The notes under the pieces were generated by a model, which was given only the letters and a program-made list of their open reading frames with translations, searched no databases and had not been told where the DNA came from. Of a stretch of 64,000 nt of DNA, positions 17,623 through 26,488 are shown in pieces (position 1 is the first letter of the stretch; each line of letters opens with the position of its first letter). The translations under genes were made by a program, and so were the position numbers. The stretch spans positions 1,847,914-1,911,913 of the forward strand of contig NZ_JANIBO010000001.1 of NCBI RefSeq assembly GCF_024506395.1. Direction: 5' to 3'. This DNA is from Cetobacterium sp. NK01 (GTDB taxonomy: Bacteria > Fusobacteriota > Fusobacteriia > Fusobacteriales > Fusobacteriaceae).

Positions 17623-17688
17623 TTAATAGTAATTAAAAATTTGTTAAAAATAAAAAGGTTTCAATAGAAAATTTGGAGGAGTTTATCG

Positions 17689-18930
17689 ATGATGAATTTG
17701 AGAGAGAGATTTAACGTAACAGACGAGCAGTGGAATGATTGGAAATGGCAAGTTAGAAATAGAATAGAAACTTTAGATCAATTAGAAAGCTTAATGACAT
17801 TAACAGATAAAGAGAAAGAGGGAATTAAAAAATCATTAGAAACTATTAGAATGGGAATTACTCCATACTATTTAAGTATAATGGATCCTAACGATCCTAA
17901 GTGTCCTGTGAGAATGCAAGCAGTACCATCTATAAATGAGTTACATAAGTCAGCAGCAGATCAATTAGATCCACTTCATGAAGATGGAGATTCACCTGTT
18001 CCAGGACTTACTCACAGATATCCAGATAGAGTATTACTTCTAGTGACAGATATGTGTTCAATGTACTGTAGACACTGCACAAGAAGAAGATTTGCAGGAC
18101 AAACAGATCACGCTTTACCAATGGAGAGAATTGAAAAAGCTATTGAGTATATAAGAAATACACCTCAAGTTAGAGACGTATTACTTTCAGGAGGAGATCC
18201 GTTACTTTTATCTGATGATAACTTAGAGCATATTATCAGCAAATTAAGAGAGATTCCACATGTTGAAATTGTAAGAATTGGATCTAGAACTCCAGTTGTT
18301 ATGCCACAAAGAATCACTCCAGAGCTATGTAATATGTTAAAAAAATATCACCCGATCTGGTTAAATACTCACTTTAATCACTCTAAGGAGATCACTCCAG
18401 AAGCTATCAAAGCTTGTAACATGTTAGCAGATGCAGGAGTTCCTTTAGGAAATCAATCGGTTTTATTAAAAGGAGTAAACGACTGTGTACATATAATGAA
18501 AGATTTAGTTCATAACTTAGTTAAAATGAGAGTTAGACCATACTACATCTATCAATGTGACTTATCAATGGGAATTGAGCACTTTAGAACACCTGTATCT
18601 AAAGGAATTGAAATAATCGAAGGATTAAGAGGTCATACATCAGGATATGCAGTACCTACATTTGTTGTAGATGCTCCAGGTGGAGGAGGAAAAACTCCAG
18701 TTATGCCAAACTACATAATATCTCAATCTCCAGATAAAGTTGTACTTAGAAACTTTGAGGGAGTAATCACAACATATACTCAACCTACAAACTATGAGAA
18801 TACTTGTGAATGTGATGTTTGTAAAGGGGAAACAAAGAGAAAACAAGTTGGAGTAGCAGGACTTATGAGTGGATGTGAAGAGACTTTAGAGCCAAGACAA
18901 CTTGATAGAAAACAAAGAAACGCTCATTAA
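17689..18930 (+). CDS. kamA: Lysine 2,3-aminomutase
   Basis: A 413-residue radical-SAM, PLP-dependent enzyme converting L-lysine to L-beta-lysine. The [4Fe-4S] cysteines are C123, C127 and C130 in CSMYCRHC, and the PLP lysine is K335 in [12 protein letters not shown]. Both sit two residues below the clostridial numbering, so the enzyme appears intact. Two adjacent ATGs (17689 and 17692) follow GGAGG. The C terminus has extra cysteines (CECDVC). A 66-bp gap separates it from kdd, and no clear promoter is visible there. Confidence 0.97.
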   Translation: MMNLRERFNVTDEQWNDWKWQVRNRIETLDQLESLMTLTDKEKEGIKKSLETIRMGITPYYLSIMDPNDPKCPVRMQAVPSINELHKSAADQLDPLHEDGDSPVPGLTHRYPDRVLLLVTDMCSMYCRHCTRRRFAGQTDHALPMERIEKAIEYIRNTPQVRDVLLSGGDPLLLSDDNLEHIISKLREIPHVEIVRIGSRTPVVMPQRITPELCNMLKKYHPIWLNTHFNHSKEITPEAIKACNMLADAGVPLGNQSVLLKGVNDCVHIMKDLVHNLVKMRVRPYYIYQCDLSMGIEHFRTPVSKGIEIIEGLRGHTSGYAVPTFVVDAPGGGGKTPVMPNYIISQSPDKVVLRNFEGVITTYTQPTNYENTCECDVCKGETKRKQVGVAGLMSGCEETLEPRQLDRKQRNAH

Positions 18931-18958
18931 TATATAGAAAGCTTGAAAGGAGAGAATC

Positions 18959-19981
18959 ATGCCCTTTATAAAAGATATAAAAAAATATAAAAGTATAGCA
19001 ACTATAGGACTAGAAAAGAACGTTGGTAAGACAGAAACTATGAATTATATCTTAAAAAGATTGAAAAATGAAGGAGTAGCAGCAGCAGTAACCTCTATAG
19101 GTATAGATGGAGAAACTGTTGATATAGTGACAGAGACGTCAAAGCCTGAAATAACAATCTATGAAGGGATGATTTTTGTAACTAGTGAAAAACACTATAT
19201 AAAAAAGAGATTTCAAGCTGAAATTTTAGATGTTAGTGAAAAATCCACTGCTCTAGGGCGCCTTGTAACAGCAAGAGCCCTAGGAGAGGGAAAAGTTTTA
19301 CTGTCTGGACCATCTAATGGAACTTGGGTAAAAGAGATTATTGATGAAGTTCTAAAAAAAGATGTAGACAGTGTTTTAGTAGATGGGGCCCTATCACGTT
19401 TAAGTGTAGGGTCTCCTATTATTACAGAAGGGATAGTTTTATCTACTGGAGCGGCAGTTTCTATTAATAGTAAAGAGATTATAAAAAAGACAAAGCACAT
19501 TATAAATCTTCTTCAATTGGAAAATATATCTCAGTCAAAAAAAGAAAAAATAATAGACTTAGAAGATGGTATATATAAAATTTTGTGGGAAAAGGAGATT
19601 ATAAATAAACTTCCTATAAAGTCTATTTTAAATTTTTCTCAGTTAGAAGAGAATATTTTTCAAGAAAAATGCACTCTTTATATAACAGGGGTTTTAACAG
19701 AGAGATTTATAGAGGGATTAACAAAGCAGAGTTTTTTAGAAAACATAGAGATTGTAGTTAAAGATTTTACAAAAATATTTGTTTCAGGAGAGATACTAAA
19801 TAGGTTTATGCGAAAAGGTGGAACACTAAAAGTATTATTAAAAACAGAGTTAGTTGCAATAACAATAAATCCTGTAGCACCAACAGGGCATATATTAGAT
19901 TCTAAAGAATTAATAAAAGCTATAGAGGAGTTCACAGATGTACCAGTTGTTAATCTAAGGGAGGAAGGTTATGAATTTTGA
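18959..19981 (+). CDS. kamB: KamB, lysine-fermentation accessory protein with a P-loop-like motif
   Basis: A 340-residue protein of the family found between kamA and kamD in lysine-fermenting fusobacteria, without a proven biochemical role. The N terminus has a P-loop-like segment ending NVGKTET (residues about 21-27), though its first position is not the usual Gly/Ala. The C terminus (PVAPTGHILDSKELIKAI) is conserved-looking. It overlaps kamC by 11 bp. With KamC, an energy-dependent chaperone or reactivase for the cobalamin enzyme KamDE is a plausible inference. Confidence 0.85.
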   Translation: MPFIKDIKKYKSIATIGLEKNVGKTETMNYILKRLKNEGVAAAVTSIGIDGETVDIVTETSKPEITIYEGMIFVTSEKHYIKKRFQAEILDVSEKSTALGRLVTARALGEGKVLLSGPSNGTWVKEIIDEVLKKDVDSVLVDGALSRLSVGSPIITEGIVLSTGAAVSINSKEIIKKTKHIINLLQLENISQSKKEKIIDLEDGIYKILWEKEIINKLPIKSILNFSQLEENIFQEKCTLYITGVLTERFIEGLTKQSFLENIEIVVKDFTKIFVSGEILNRFMRKGGTLKVLLKTELVAITINPVAPTGHILDSKELIKAIEEFTDVPVVNLREEGYEF

Positions 19982-21305
19982 GAAGATAGGCTTTGATTAT
20001 ATAATTGATACCTTAGATATAGTTAGTAAGTTAGGACGAAAGAGTTTAAAAAAAGTGGAGTTTTCAAAAGATCCAGTTGAATTGGAAAAAGAGTATGAAA
20101 ATCTACACTCTGTAATCTCTCTTTTAGAAAAAAATCCTAAAATATATACTACAATAAAAAGAAAATTATCAGTACTAAAAGATATAGAGAGCATTGTAAA
20201 TAGATTATCTAATGGATATATATTAGATGATATTGAACTTTTTGAGATTAAAATTTTTTCCATGATCTCCCAAGAGATATATGAAATTTTGAGAGAGGAG
20301 TATAAATTTTTAGCCCCTCAAAATTTGGAAAAAGTAATTGATATATTGGATCCAGATAAACTTAGAATAGCAAGTTTTCATATATATAGTTCCTACTCCA
20401 TAGAACTGTCTGAGGTTAGAAAAGCCATAAAAGAAACTAAAGATGAAACATTGTATGAAACTGAGATGCAGTTGGAAGATGATGTAAGAAAGGTTATTAG
20501 TAGGAAATTATCAAACTATAATCAAGTTTTAAAAAGTTCTATAAAAAGATTGGGTTATTTAGACATAGTTTTAGCTAAAGCTCATCAAGCTAAAAAGCTT
20601 AATTTAGTAAGACCTGTTTTTGGAGAAAAAACTGAGCTTAAAGGTATTTTTAATCCAAAGGTTTTAAAAATTTTAGAAGAGAAAGAGAAAAGTTATCAAA
20701 AGGTAGACATTACATTACATAATGGTGTTACTGTTATAACAGGAGCTAACATGTCTGGGAAAACCTTAACATTAAAAACTTTAGGGTTGGTACAAAATAT
20801 GGCTCAAATGGGGTTTTATATTCCAGCTATAAAAGGGATGATACAACTTGTTGATGAAATCTGCTTATCTATAGGAGATACCCAATCTTTAGAAGAGGGG
20901 TTATCATCTTTTGCAGGAGAGATGCTAGAGATAGATAGAATAGTTAAAAAGATTAAAAAAGGGGTTAGACCTCTGGTTTTAATAGATGAATTAGCTAGAA
21001 CAACTAATCCACAAGAGGGAAGAGCACTTTTAAAAAGTGTAATAACTATTCTTAATAATTATTTTATAGAGTCTGTAATAACAACTCATTATGATCAAGT
21101 TGGAGAAGAAGTAGTAAAACTTAGAGTGGCTGGAATTAGAAAAGATGAGTTAGAAGAGGGTGTAAGTTATAAAAATATAGAGGATTATATAGATTACTCT
21201 CTAATTGAAGTAGATGATGATAGTGTTCCAGAGGAAGCATTAACAATAGGGAAACTATTAAAAATAGATGAGGATATTATAAATAACGCATATAAGTATT
21301 TATAA
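19971..21305 (+). CDS. kamC: KamC, MutS-like ATPase of the lysine locus
   Basis: A 444-residue protein with a C-terminal MutS-type ABC ATPase: Walker A GANMSGKT (258-265), a GLSSFAGEM signature-like segment, and Walker B VLIDELAR followed by TNPQEGRALL. The N-terminal 230 residues resemble the MutS core/lever helices but lack the mismatch-recognition domain, so DNA repair is unlikely. It overlaps kamB and precedes kamD. Related MutS-like proteins accompany other B12-dependent aminomutases, suggesting a role in reactivating or loading the enzyme. Confidence 0.87.
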   Translation: MNFEKIGFDYIIDTLDIVSKLGRKSLKKVEFSKDPVELEKEYENLHSVISLLEKNPKIYTTIKRKLSVLKDIESIVNRLSNGYILDDIELFEIKIFSMISQEIYEILREEYKFLAPQNLEKVIDILDPDKLRIASFHIYSSYSIELSEVRKAIKETKDETLYETEMQLEDDVRKVISRKLSNYNQVLKSSIKRLGYLDIVLAKAHQAKKLNLVRPVFGEKTELKGIFNPKVLKILEEKEKSYQKVDITLHNGVTVITGANMSGKTLTLKTLGLVQNMAQMGFYIPAIKGMIQLVDEICLSIGDTQSLEEGLSSFAGEMLEIDRIVKKIKKGVRPLVLIDELARTTNPQEGRALLKSVITILNNYFIESVITTHYDQVGEEVVKLRVAGIRKDELEEGVSYKNIEDYIDYSLIEVDDDSVPEEALTIGKLLKIDEDIINNAYKYL

Positions 21306-21316
21306 GGAGGATGTTG

Positions 21317-22876
21317 ATGTTTAAAAGTAAGTTAGGGTTAGATTTTAATAAAGTTGATAAAGCTAGAGGATTAGCTAAAGATATAGCGGTGGATGTACAA
21401 AAGTTCGTGGATTCATATACAACTGTTGCAGTTGAAAGAACAATTTGTAGATTACTAGAGATAGATGGAGTAGATTGCGATGAGGTACCATTACCAAATA
21501 TTGTAGTAGACCACTTAAAGGATAAGGGTGTTTTATCTGAAGGAGTAATGTACTTTGTAGGAAATGCTATGCTAGAAACAGGGTTATCTCCTCAAGAGAT
21601 AGCTGAAAAAGTAAGTTCAGGAGAGTTAGATTTAACTAAGATTAAACAGCATAGCAAAGATGAGGTTCAAAAAGCTGTAGAACCAGTTGTAAATAAAGTT
21701 GTAGATAGAATTAAGTCAAATAGAGAGCAAAGAGAGAAGTATTTAACAACTATTGGAGAGGGACCAAAACCTTACTTATATGTAATAGTAGCAACAGGAA
21801 ACATATATGAAGATGTTATTCAAGCTCAAGCAGCAGCAAGACAAGGAGCAGATATAATAGCTGTTATTAGAACAACAGGACAAAGTTTATTAGACTATGT
21901 TCCTTACGGAGCTACAACAGAGGGATTTGGAGGAACTTTTGCAACTCAAGAAAACTTTAGAATTATGAGAAAAGCTTTAGATGAAGTTGGAGAAGAGGTT
22001 GGAAGATACATAAGACTTTGTAACTACTGTTCAGGACTTTGTATGCCAGAGATTGCAGCTATGGGAGCTTTAGAAAGACTTGATGTAATGTTAAATGACG
22101 CATTATATGGAATACTATTTAGAGATATAAATATGCAAAGAACATTAGTTGACCAGTTCTTCTCAAGAGTAATAAATGGATTTGCAGGAGTTATAATAAA
22201 TACAGGAGAGGATAACTACTTAACAACAGCTGATGCAGTGGAAAATGCACATACAGTTTTAGCATCAGATCTAATAAATGAGCAGTTAGCATTTATGGCA
22301 GGTCTTCCTGAAGAGCAGATGGGATTAGGACATGCATTTGAAATGGATCCAGAATTAGAAAATGGATTCTTACTAGAGTTAGCACAAGCACAGATGACTA
22401 GAGAGATTTTCCCTAAGGCACCATTAAAATATATGCCACCTACAAAGTTTATGACAGGAAATATATTTAAAGGACACATTCAAGACGCACTATTTAACCA
22501 AGTTGCAATAATGACAGGACAAGGACTTCAACTGCTAGGAATGATGACAGAGGCTATCCATACACCATTTATGTCAGATAGATACTTATCAATAGAAAAT
22601 GCAAGATACATATTTAATAATATGAGAGATTTTGGATCTGAAATAGAGTTTAAAGCAGATGGAATAATTCAAAAAAGAGCTCAGCTTGTTTTAGATGAAT
22701 CAGTAGAACTACTTGAGAAAATGGTTGAAGATGGACTATTTAATTCACTAGAAAAGGGAACTTTTGCAGATATAAAAAGAAGTAGAACAGGTGGAAAAGG
22801 ATTAGCTGGAGTTGTGGAAAAAGGATCTAGCTATATGAATCTGTTTATTCCAAAAATGTTAGGAGGGGTTAAGTAA
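21317..22876 (+). CDS. kamD: Lysine 5,6-aminomutase alpha subunit
   Basis: A 519-residue alpha subunit of the adenosylcobalamin- and PLP-dependent lysine 5,6-aminomutase, which converts beta-lysine to 3,5-diaminohexanoate. The ATG at 21317 is preferred over 21311, because AAGGAGG abuts the earlier ATG and gives no spacing, while it lies six bases before the later one. The TIM-barrel residues run through YLYVIVATGNIYEDVIQAQAAARQGAD and RLCNYCSGLCMPEIA. Its stop overlaps the kamE start (TAATG), indicating coupled synthesis of the two subunits. Confidence 0.95.
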   Translation: MFKSKLGLDFNKVDKARGLAKDIAVDVQKFVDSYTTVAVERTICRLLEIDGVDCDEVPLPNIVVDHLKDKGVLSEGVMYFVGNAMLETGLSPQEIAEKVSSGELDLTKIKQHSKDEVQKAVEPVVNKVVDRIKSNREQREKYLTTIGEGPKPYLYVIVATGNIYEDVIQAQAAARQGADIIAVIRTTGQSLLDYVPYGATTEGFGGTFATQENFRIMRKALDEVGEEVGRYIRLCNYCSGLCMPEIAAMGALERLDVMLNDALYGILFRDINMQRTLVDQFFSRVINGFAGVIINTGEDNYLTTADAVENAHTVLASDLINEQLAFMAGLPEEQMGLGHAFEMDPELENGFLLELAQAQMTREIFPKAPLKYMPPTKFMTGNIFKGHIQDALFNQVAIMTGQGLQLLGMMTEAIHTPFMSDRYLSIENARYIFNNMRDFGSEIEFKADGIIQKRAQLVLDESVELLEKMVEDGLFNSLEKGTFADIKRSRTGGKGLAGVVEKGSSYMNLFIPKMLGGVK

Positions 22877-23664
22877 TGAGTGGTGGATTATATTCAATGG
22901 AAGAAAGAACATTTGATACAACGCTAGATTTAAAAGCAGTTAAACCATATGGAGATACAATGAATGATGGGAAAACTCAACTTTCATTTACTTTACCAGT
23001 TCCAGCAGGAGCAGAGGGAGTAGAAGCAGCTAAACAGCTTATGAAGAAAATGGGATTTGAAAATCCACAAGTTTCATACTTTAAAGAGTTAACAGATGGA
23101 TTTACATTCTTTAACTGTTATGGAAATTGTACTCATACAGTTGACTATGAGTCTATCTACGTTCCAAAAGTTGAATCAACAACTTGGTCAATGGAAGAAA
23201 CTGATAAGTTTGTAAAAGAAAATATTGGAAGAAAAATAGTGGTGTTAGGTGCAAGTACAGGAACAGATGCTCATACAGTTGGAATAGATGCTGTAATGAA
23301 CATGAAAGGTTATGCAGGACACTACGGATTAGAAAGATATGAGATGATAGAGGCTTTAAATATGGGAAGTCAGGTTTTAAATGAGGACTTTATAGCTAAA
23401 GCTATTGAAATAGGTGCTGATGTACTTTTAGTTTCTCAAACAGTTACTCAAAAGGATGTTCATATTAAAAACTTAATTGAACTTATTGAGATGTTAGAGG
23501 CAGAGGGATTAAGAGATAAGATGTTAGTAATTTGTGGAGGAGCTAGAATCACACATGAACTGGCTAAAGAGTTGGGATATGATGCTGGATTTGGAACTGG
23601 AACATATGCAGACGATGTAGCTTCATATGCTGTTCAAGAGTTAGCAAAAAGATTGAATAAATAA
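22876..23664 (+). CDS. kamE: Lysine 5,6-aminomutase beta subunit
   Basis: A 262-residue beta subunit with the cobalamin-binding Rossmann domain. The base-off ligand motif DxHxxG is D131-A-H133-T-V-G136, and the PLP-anchoring lysine is K144 (MNMKGYAG), both at the positions known for the clostridial enzyme. It is therefore expected to be functional with KamD. It is the last gene of the operon, followed by a terminator at 23670. Confidence 0.96.
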   Translation: MSGGLYSMEERTFDTTLDLKAVKPYGDTMNDGKTQLSFTLPVPAGAEGVEAAKQLMKKMGFENPQVSYFKELTDGFTFFNCYGNCTHTVDYESIYVPKVESTTWSMEETDKFVKENIGRKIVVLGASTGTDAHTVGIDAVMNMKGYAGHYGLERYEMIEALNMGSQVLNEDFIAKAIEIGADVLLVSQTVTQKDVHIKNLIELIEMLEAEGLRDKMLVICGGARITHELAKELGYDAGFGTGTYADDVASYAVQELAKRLNK

Positions 23665-23669
23665 TATAG

Positions 23670-23701
23670 AAAGAGCGTATAAGTTAATTTATACGCTCTT
23701 T
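23670..23701. terminator. Bidirectional intrinsic terminator
   Basis: Perfect 13-bp stem (23670-23682 with 23689-23701), 6-base loop, T-rich on both sides, between convergent kamE and the ABC importer operon. Confidence 0.9.
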
Positions 23702-23709
23702 TATCTATA

Positions 23710-24303
23710 TTAAAACTCAATTATTCTAGTTGATATTTTATTAACAAAATCCATCTCATGACTTACTATAACCATAGTTATATCTCTATTATCCTTTAGC
23801 TCTTCTATAACTTTTAAAACCTCTTCAGTCATAAAAGGATCTAAAGCTGAAGTGGGTTCATCAAAGAGTAAAACTTCAGGATCTTTTGCCAAAGCACGAG
23901 CGATAGCAACTCTTTGCTTTTGACCACCTGAAAGATATTTAGGATAGGTATTTTTTTTATCAGATAACCCAACTCTTTCTAAAAGTTTTTTAGCTTTTTC
24001 AATAGCTATAGCTTTTTCAATTTTATCCACTAATATAAGTGGTTCAGTTATATTTTCTAATACTGTTTTATTTGGAAAAAGATTGAAGTTTTGAAAAACC
24101 ATCCCCATTTTTTTTCTGTTACATATAATCTCTCCAGAAGTGAACTCTTCAAGACCGATTAAGCATCTTAAAAATGTTGATTTCCCCTTTCCAGAAGGAC
24201 CAATAATAGATACAACCTCTCCTTTTTCAATCTCTAAATTTAAATTGTTAAAAACACTGTTTTCTCCAAAAGATTTGTTTAAATTTTTAACTTTTATAGC
24301 CAT
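23710..24303 (-). CDS. Amino acid ABC transporter ATP-binding protein (short form)
   Basis: A 197-residue ABC ATPase of the polar amino-acid uptake type. Walker A (GPSGKGKST), Q-loop (MVFQNFNLFP), signature (LSGGQKQRVAIARAL), Walker B (VLLFDEP) and H-loop (VSHEM) are all present. It is about 40 residues shorter than usual. It ends at STRIIEF, where relatives continue with a further strand and C-terminal helix, and the stop is directly followed by the terminator. No frameshift is evident. It overlaps the permease gene by one base. The upstream His-codon leader suggests histidine as substrate. Confidence 0.88.
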   Translation of the reverse strand: MAIKVKNLNKSFGENSVFNNLNLEIEKGEVVSIIGPSGKGKSTFLRCLIGLEEFTSGEIICNRKKMGMVFQNFNLFPNKTVLENITEPLILVDKIEKAIAIEKAKKLLERVGLSDKKNTYPKYLSGGQKQRVAIARALAKDPEVLLFDEPTSALDPFMTEEVLKVIEELKDNRDITMVIVSHEMDFVNKISTRIIEF

Positions 24304-24929
24304 TATATATTCACCCTTTTTTCAATATTTTTTAAAACTAAAATAATAATAGTTGATAGCCCTAAATAAATAGCGGCACATATAATAAAAGGAGTTATAG
24401 TGAACTCTCTTGTAACAATCTCTTTGGAGTTTCTTAAAATTTCAGCCATACCAATGGCAGAAACTAAAGAGGTATCTTTAATTAGAGCTATAGCTTCATT
24501 AGAAAGAGCAGGAAGAGCTGTAATTAAACTTTGAGGAAGAATTATTTTAAACATAGTTTGCCAATAACTATAACCTAAAACTTTAGCAGCTTCAAATTGT
24601 CCAATGTCTACTCCTAAAATACTTCCTCTAAAAATTTCAGAGATATAAGCAGCATAATTAATGGTAAAAGTTATAAGTGCTGCGTGAAAAGGTTCTAAAA
24701 CAATTCCAAATACAGGTAGACCGTAATAAACAAAGAAAAGTTGTAATAGAAGAGGTGTCCCTCTAAAAATCCAAGTATATATTTGAATAGCTAAATTTAT
24801 TGTTTTTATTTTTGAAACTCTTCCAAGAGAAAGTAAAATTCCTAAAGGTAGAGATAAAATTAAAGTAAAAAAGTAAAGTTTTAAAGTTAAAGTTAATCCT
24901 TGTAGTATGTAAAATAAGTTGTTTTCCAT
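24303..24929 (-). CDS. Amino acid ABC transporter permease
   Basis: A 208-residue polytopic permease of the HisMQ / GlnP family, with about five helices and the cytoplasmic EAA-type loop (EAAKVLGYSYWQTMFKIILPQSLITALPALSNEAI, residues about 123-157) that docks the ATPase. N-terminal segments LPLGILLSLGR and FRGTPLLLQLFFVYYGLP are characteristic of polar amino-acid importers. It is the second gene of a three-gene importer operon. Confidence 0.92.
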   Translation of the reverse strand: MENNLFYILQGLTLTLKLYFFTLILSLPLGILLSLGRVSKIKTINLAIQIYTWIFRGTPLLLQLFFVYYGLPVFGIVLEPFHAALITFTINYAAYISEIFRGSILGVDIGQFEAAKVLGYSYWQTMFKIILPQSLITALPALSNEAIALIKDTSLVSAIGMAEILRNSKEIVTREFTITPFIICAAIYLGLSTIIILVLKNIEKRVNI

Positions 24930-24955
24930 AAATAATCCTTCCTTAAAATAATATA

Positions 24956-25717
24956 TTAGTTGTTACCAAACCATTTTTGGTATATTTTATTAAATGAACC
25001 ATCAGCTTTCATATTGGCTAAAGTCTTATCAATTTCATTTTTTAGTGCTAAATCCTGCTTTCTTATACCAACACCCATCTGTTGTTTATCTAAAACTTCA
25101 TTTAAGATAATAAATCCACCTTTTTTAGAAGTGTAGTATTTACCAATAACTGCATCTATAACAACAGCATCAGTTCTTCCAGCCTCTAAATCTAAAAGAG
25201 CTTCAACATTTGTAGAGTATTTATTAACTTTATCTGTTTTTTTAGCTAAAGATGAGTTTTCAAAAGCAAAATATGAAGCGCTTCCAAGTTGAACACCAAT
25301 ATTTTTTCCCTTTAGATCTTCAAAAGATTTAATGCTTGGATCTTTAACAATGACAATTTGATCATCGTCAAAATATGGAGTAGAGAATAGAATCTGTTTC
25401 TCTCTTTGAGGAGTTATTGTAAGACCATTCCAAATTAAATCTATTTTTTTACTTCTTAAATCAAAGATAATACCATCCCACTCACAAGGCTTAAAAGTAG
25501 CTTTAACACCCATTCTTTCAGCAACTTCATTGGCTAAATCAATATCAAATCCAATTATTTTCCCCTGCTCATCTCTAAATCCCATAGGTGCAAAAGTATC
25601 ATCAAGACCAATAATAATCTCTTTTTTATTTTGAATATCTTTTAAAGAGTTATCTTTGGCAAAAGATGTTGAGAATATAATAAAAGTTAAAAGTAAAAAA
25701 TTAAATATTTTTTTCAT
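24956..25717 (-). CDS. Amino acid ABC transporter substrate-binding protein
   Basis: A 253-residue periplasmic binding protein (SBP_bac_3 family) with a cleavable signal peptide (about residues 1-20, ending TSFA). The ligand-pocket segments GLDDTFAPMGFRDEQGKIIGFDIDLANEVAERMG and WDGIIFDLRSKKIDLIWNGLTITPQREK are typical of polar amino-acid binders. It is the first structural gene after the His-rich leader peptide and attenuator-like terminator, so histidine (or a His-related amino acid) is the inferred ligand. Confidence 0.92.
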   Translation of the reverse strand: MKKIFNFLLLTFIIFSTSFAKDNSLKDIQNKKEIIIGLDDTFAPMGFRDEQGKIIGFDIDLANEVAERMGVKATFKPCEWDGIIFDLRSKKIDLIWNGLTITPQREKQILFSTPYFDDDQIVIVKDPSIKSFEDLKGKNIGVQLGSASYFAFENSSLAKKTDKVNKYSTNVEALLDLEAGRTDAVVIDAVIGKYYTSKKGGFIILNEVLDKQQMGVGIRKQDLALKNEIDKTLANMKADGSFNKIYQKWFGNN

Positions 25718-25754
25718 AAAAATCCTCCTAAATAAAAGTTATTTGAAAACAAAA

Positions 25755-25783
25755 AAGCCATCTAGAATGTATCTAGATGGCTT
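25755..25783 (-). terminator. Leader terminator (attenuator) upstream of the importer operon
   Basis: A 12-bp stem (25755-25766 with 25772-25783) followed on the minus strand by T6, located in the 5' leader 38 bp before the binding-protein gene rather than after a gene. Its 5' arm (CATCTAGATACA) can pair, with one bulge, to an upstream leader segment (TGTATCTATGATG). Confidence 0.8.
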
Positions 25784-25814
25784 AAAAAGAAAATATGTTT
25801 ATCTTTTTCGTTGT

Positions 25815-25901
25815 CATCATAGATACAGACTCAAGTTTGAAACACAACAAGAGTCTGTATCTATGAAAAATTCACAGGAACAAACTCTAATATCTATGAT
25901 G
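25815..25901 (-). promoter_or_regulatory. Alternative RNA pairings of the histidine leader
   Basis: On the minus strand a segment at 25851-25865 is perfectly complementary over 15 bp to 25818-25832. The same downstream arm can instead pair over 11 bp with the His-codon region (25891-25901 with 25815-25825), or with the 5' arm of the terminator. Mutually exclusive pairings are the hallmark of attenuators. The exact switching logic is not resolved from the sequence. Confidence 0.55.
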
Positions 25902-25940
25902 ATGATGTAATGAGTTTAAAACAACGAACAGTAGGGACAT
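25887..25940 (-). CDS. Histidine-rich leader peptide (17 aa)
   Basis: A minus-strand ORF encoding MSLLFVVLNSLHHHHRY, with four consecutive CAT histidine codons just before the stop. GGAGG lies five to six bases before the ATG, and a consensus promoter (TTGACA, 17 bp, TACTAT) is 38 bases further upstream. Downstream are competing hairpins and an intrinsic terminator ahead of an amino-acid ABC importer. This matches ribosome-mediated transcription attenuation as in his operon leaders: scarcity of charged tRNA-His would stall the ribosome on the His codons. The peptide itself is probably non-functional. Confidence 0.75.
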   Translation of the reverse strand: MSLLFVVLNSLHHHHRY

Positions 25941-25977
25941 ATCTTCCTCCTTTAATTTTTTTGTTTTATATTTTATA

Positions 25978-26006
25978 ATAGTACTGCTAAATTTTTAATA
26001 TGTCAA
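25978..26006 (-). promoter_or_regulatory. Promoter of the His leader / ABC importer operon
   Basis: On the minus strand: -35 TTGACA (26001-26006), 17-bp spacer, -10 TACTAT (25978-25983). Confidence 0.7.
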
Positions 26007-26027
26007 GAAAAAAATAAAAATATTTTT

Positions 26028-26474
26028 TTATTTTTTAGTTGGTTTTAAAGTTTCTTGTAAAGTTTTTACAGAAAATTCAACGTCTTTAGGAGATCCTCCT
26101 GTATTTAACATAATATTATTTTTATAGTTTGCAGAAAGAACAAAAGCGTAATCTTTAATAGTAGGATTAGTGAAAACTAAAACACCATTTCCAAAATCAC
26201 ACTCTTTAGTTACTAGTTTAAATCCTTTTTCTTCCAATAGATTTATAGAGTTAGCTATTGCGTCATTTAAATTAGCATATGTTTTATAGTCAGTAACTTC
26301 AACATGAGAGTCCCCTTTTTTAAAGTTAAATCCTTCATCTTTTTTTACATATTCTAACTTATATCCATCTTTCTCCATTTTTTCTTTTAATTTAGGAAAA
26401 TTATAATTATCACTATTAGCTAAAAGACCAGTAGAAAGAGTTAAAGCAAATAAAAATAAAAGTATCTTTTTCAT
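26028..26474 (-). CDS. Secreted hypothetical protein
   Basis: A 148-residue protein with a clear Sec signal peptide (MKKILLFLFALTLSTGLLA, cleavage near residue 19) and a small, Lys-rich mature domain ending KPTKK. No family is recognised. It is likely periplasmic. It lies downstream of a glycine-zipper lipoprotein gene with a 14-bp gap and the same strand, so the two may be cotranscribed. Only an A/T-only hairpin follows the stop codon. Confidence 0.75.
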   Translation of the reverse strand: MKKILLFLFALTLSTGLLANSDNYNFPKLKEKMEKDGYKLEYVKKDEGFNFKKGDSHVEVTDYKTYANLNDAIANSINLLEEKGFKLVTKECDFGNGVLVFTNPTIKDYAFVLSANYKNNIMLNTGGSPKDVEFSVKTLQETLKPTKK

Positions 26475-26488
26475 TAAAAACCTCCTAA

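Noticed and set aside
25656..25910. 84-codon plus-strand ORF across the leader of the ABC importer operon
   Set aside because: It is antisense to the His leader and its hairpins, lacks a ribosome site, and its codons follow from the inverted repeats.
25755..25975. T-box or metabolite riboswitch in the importer leader
   Set aside because: No T-box GGTGG-like antiterminator bulge or known aptamer core is seen; the His-codon ORF gives a simpler explanation.
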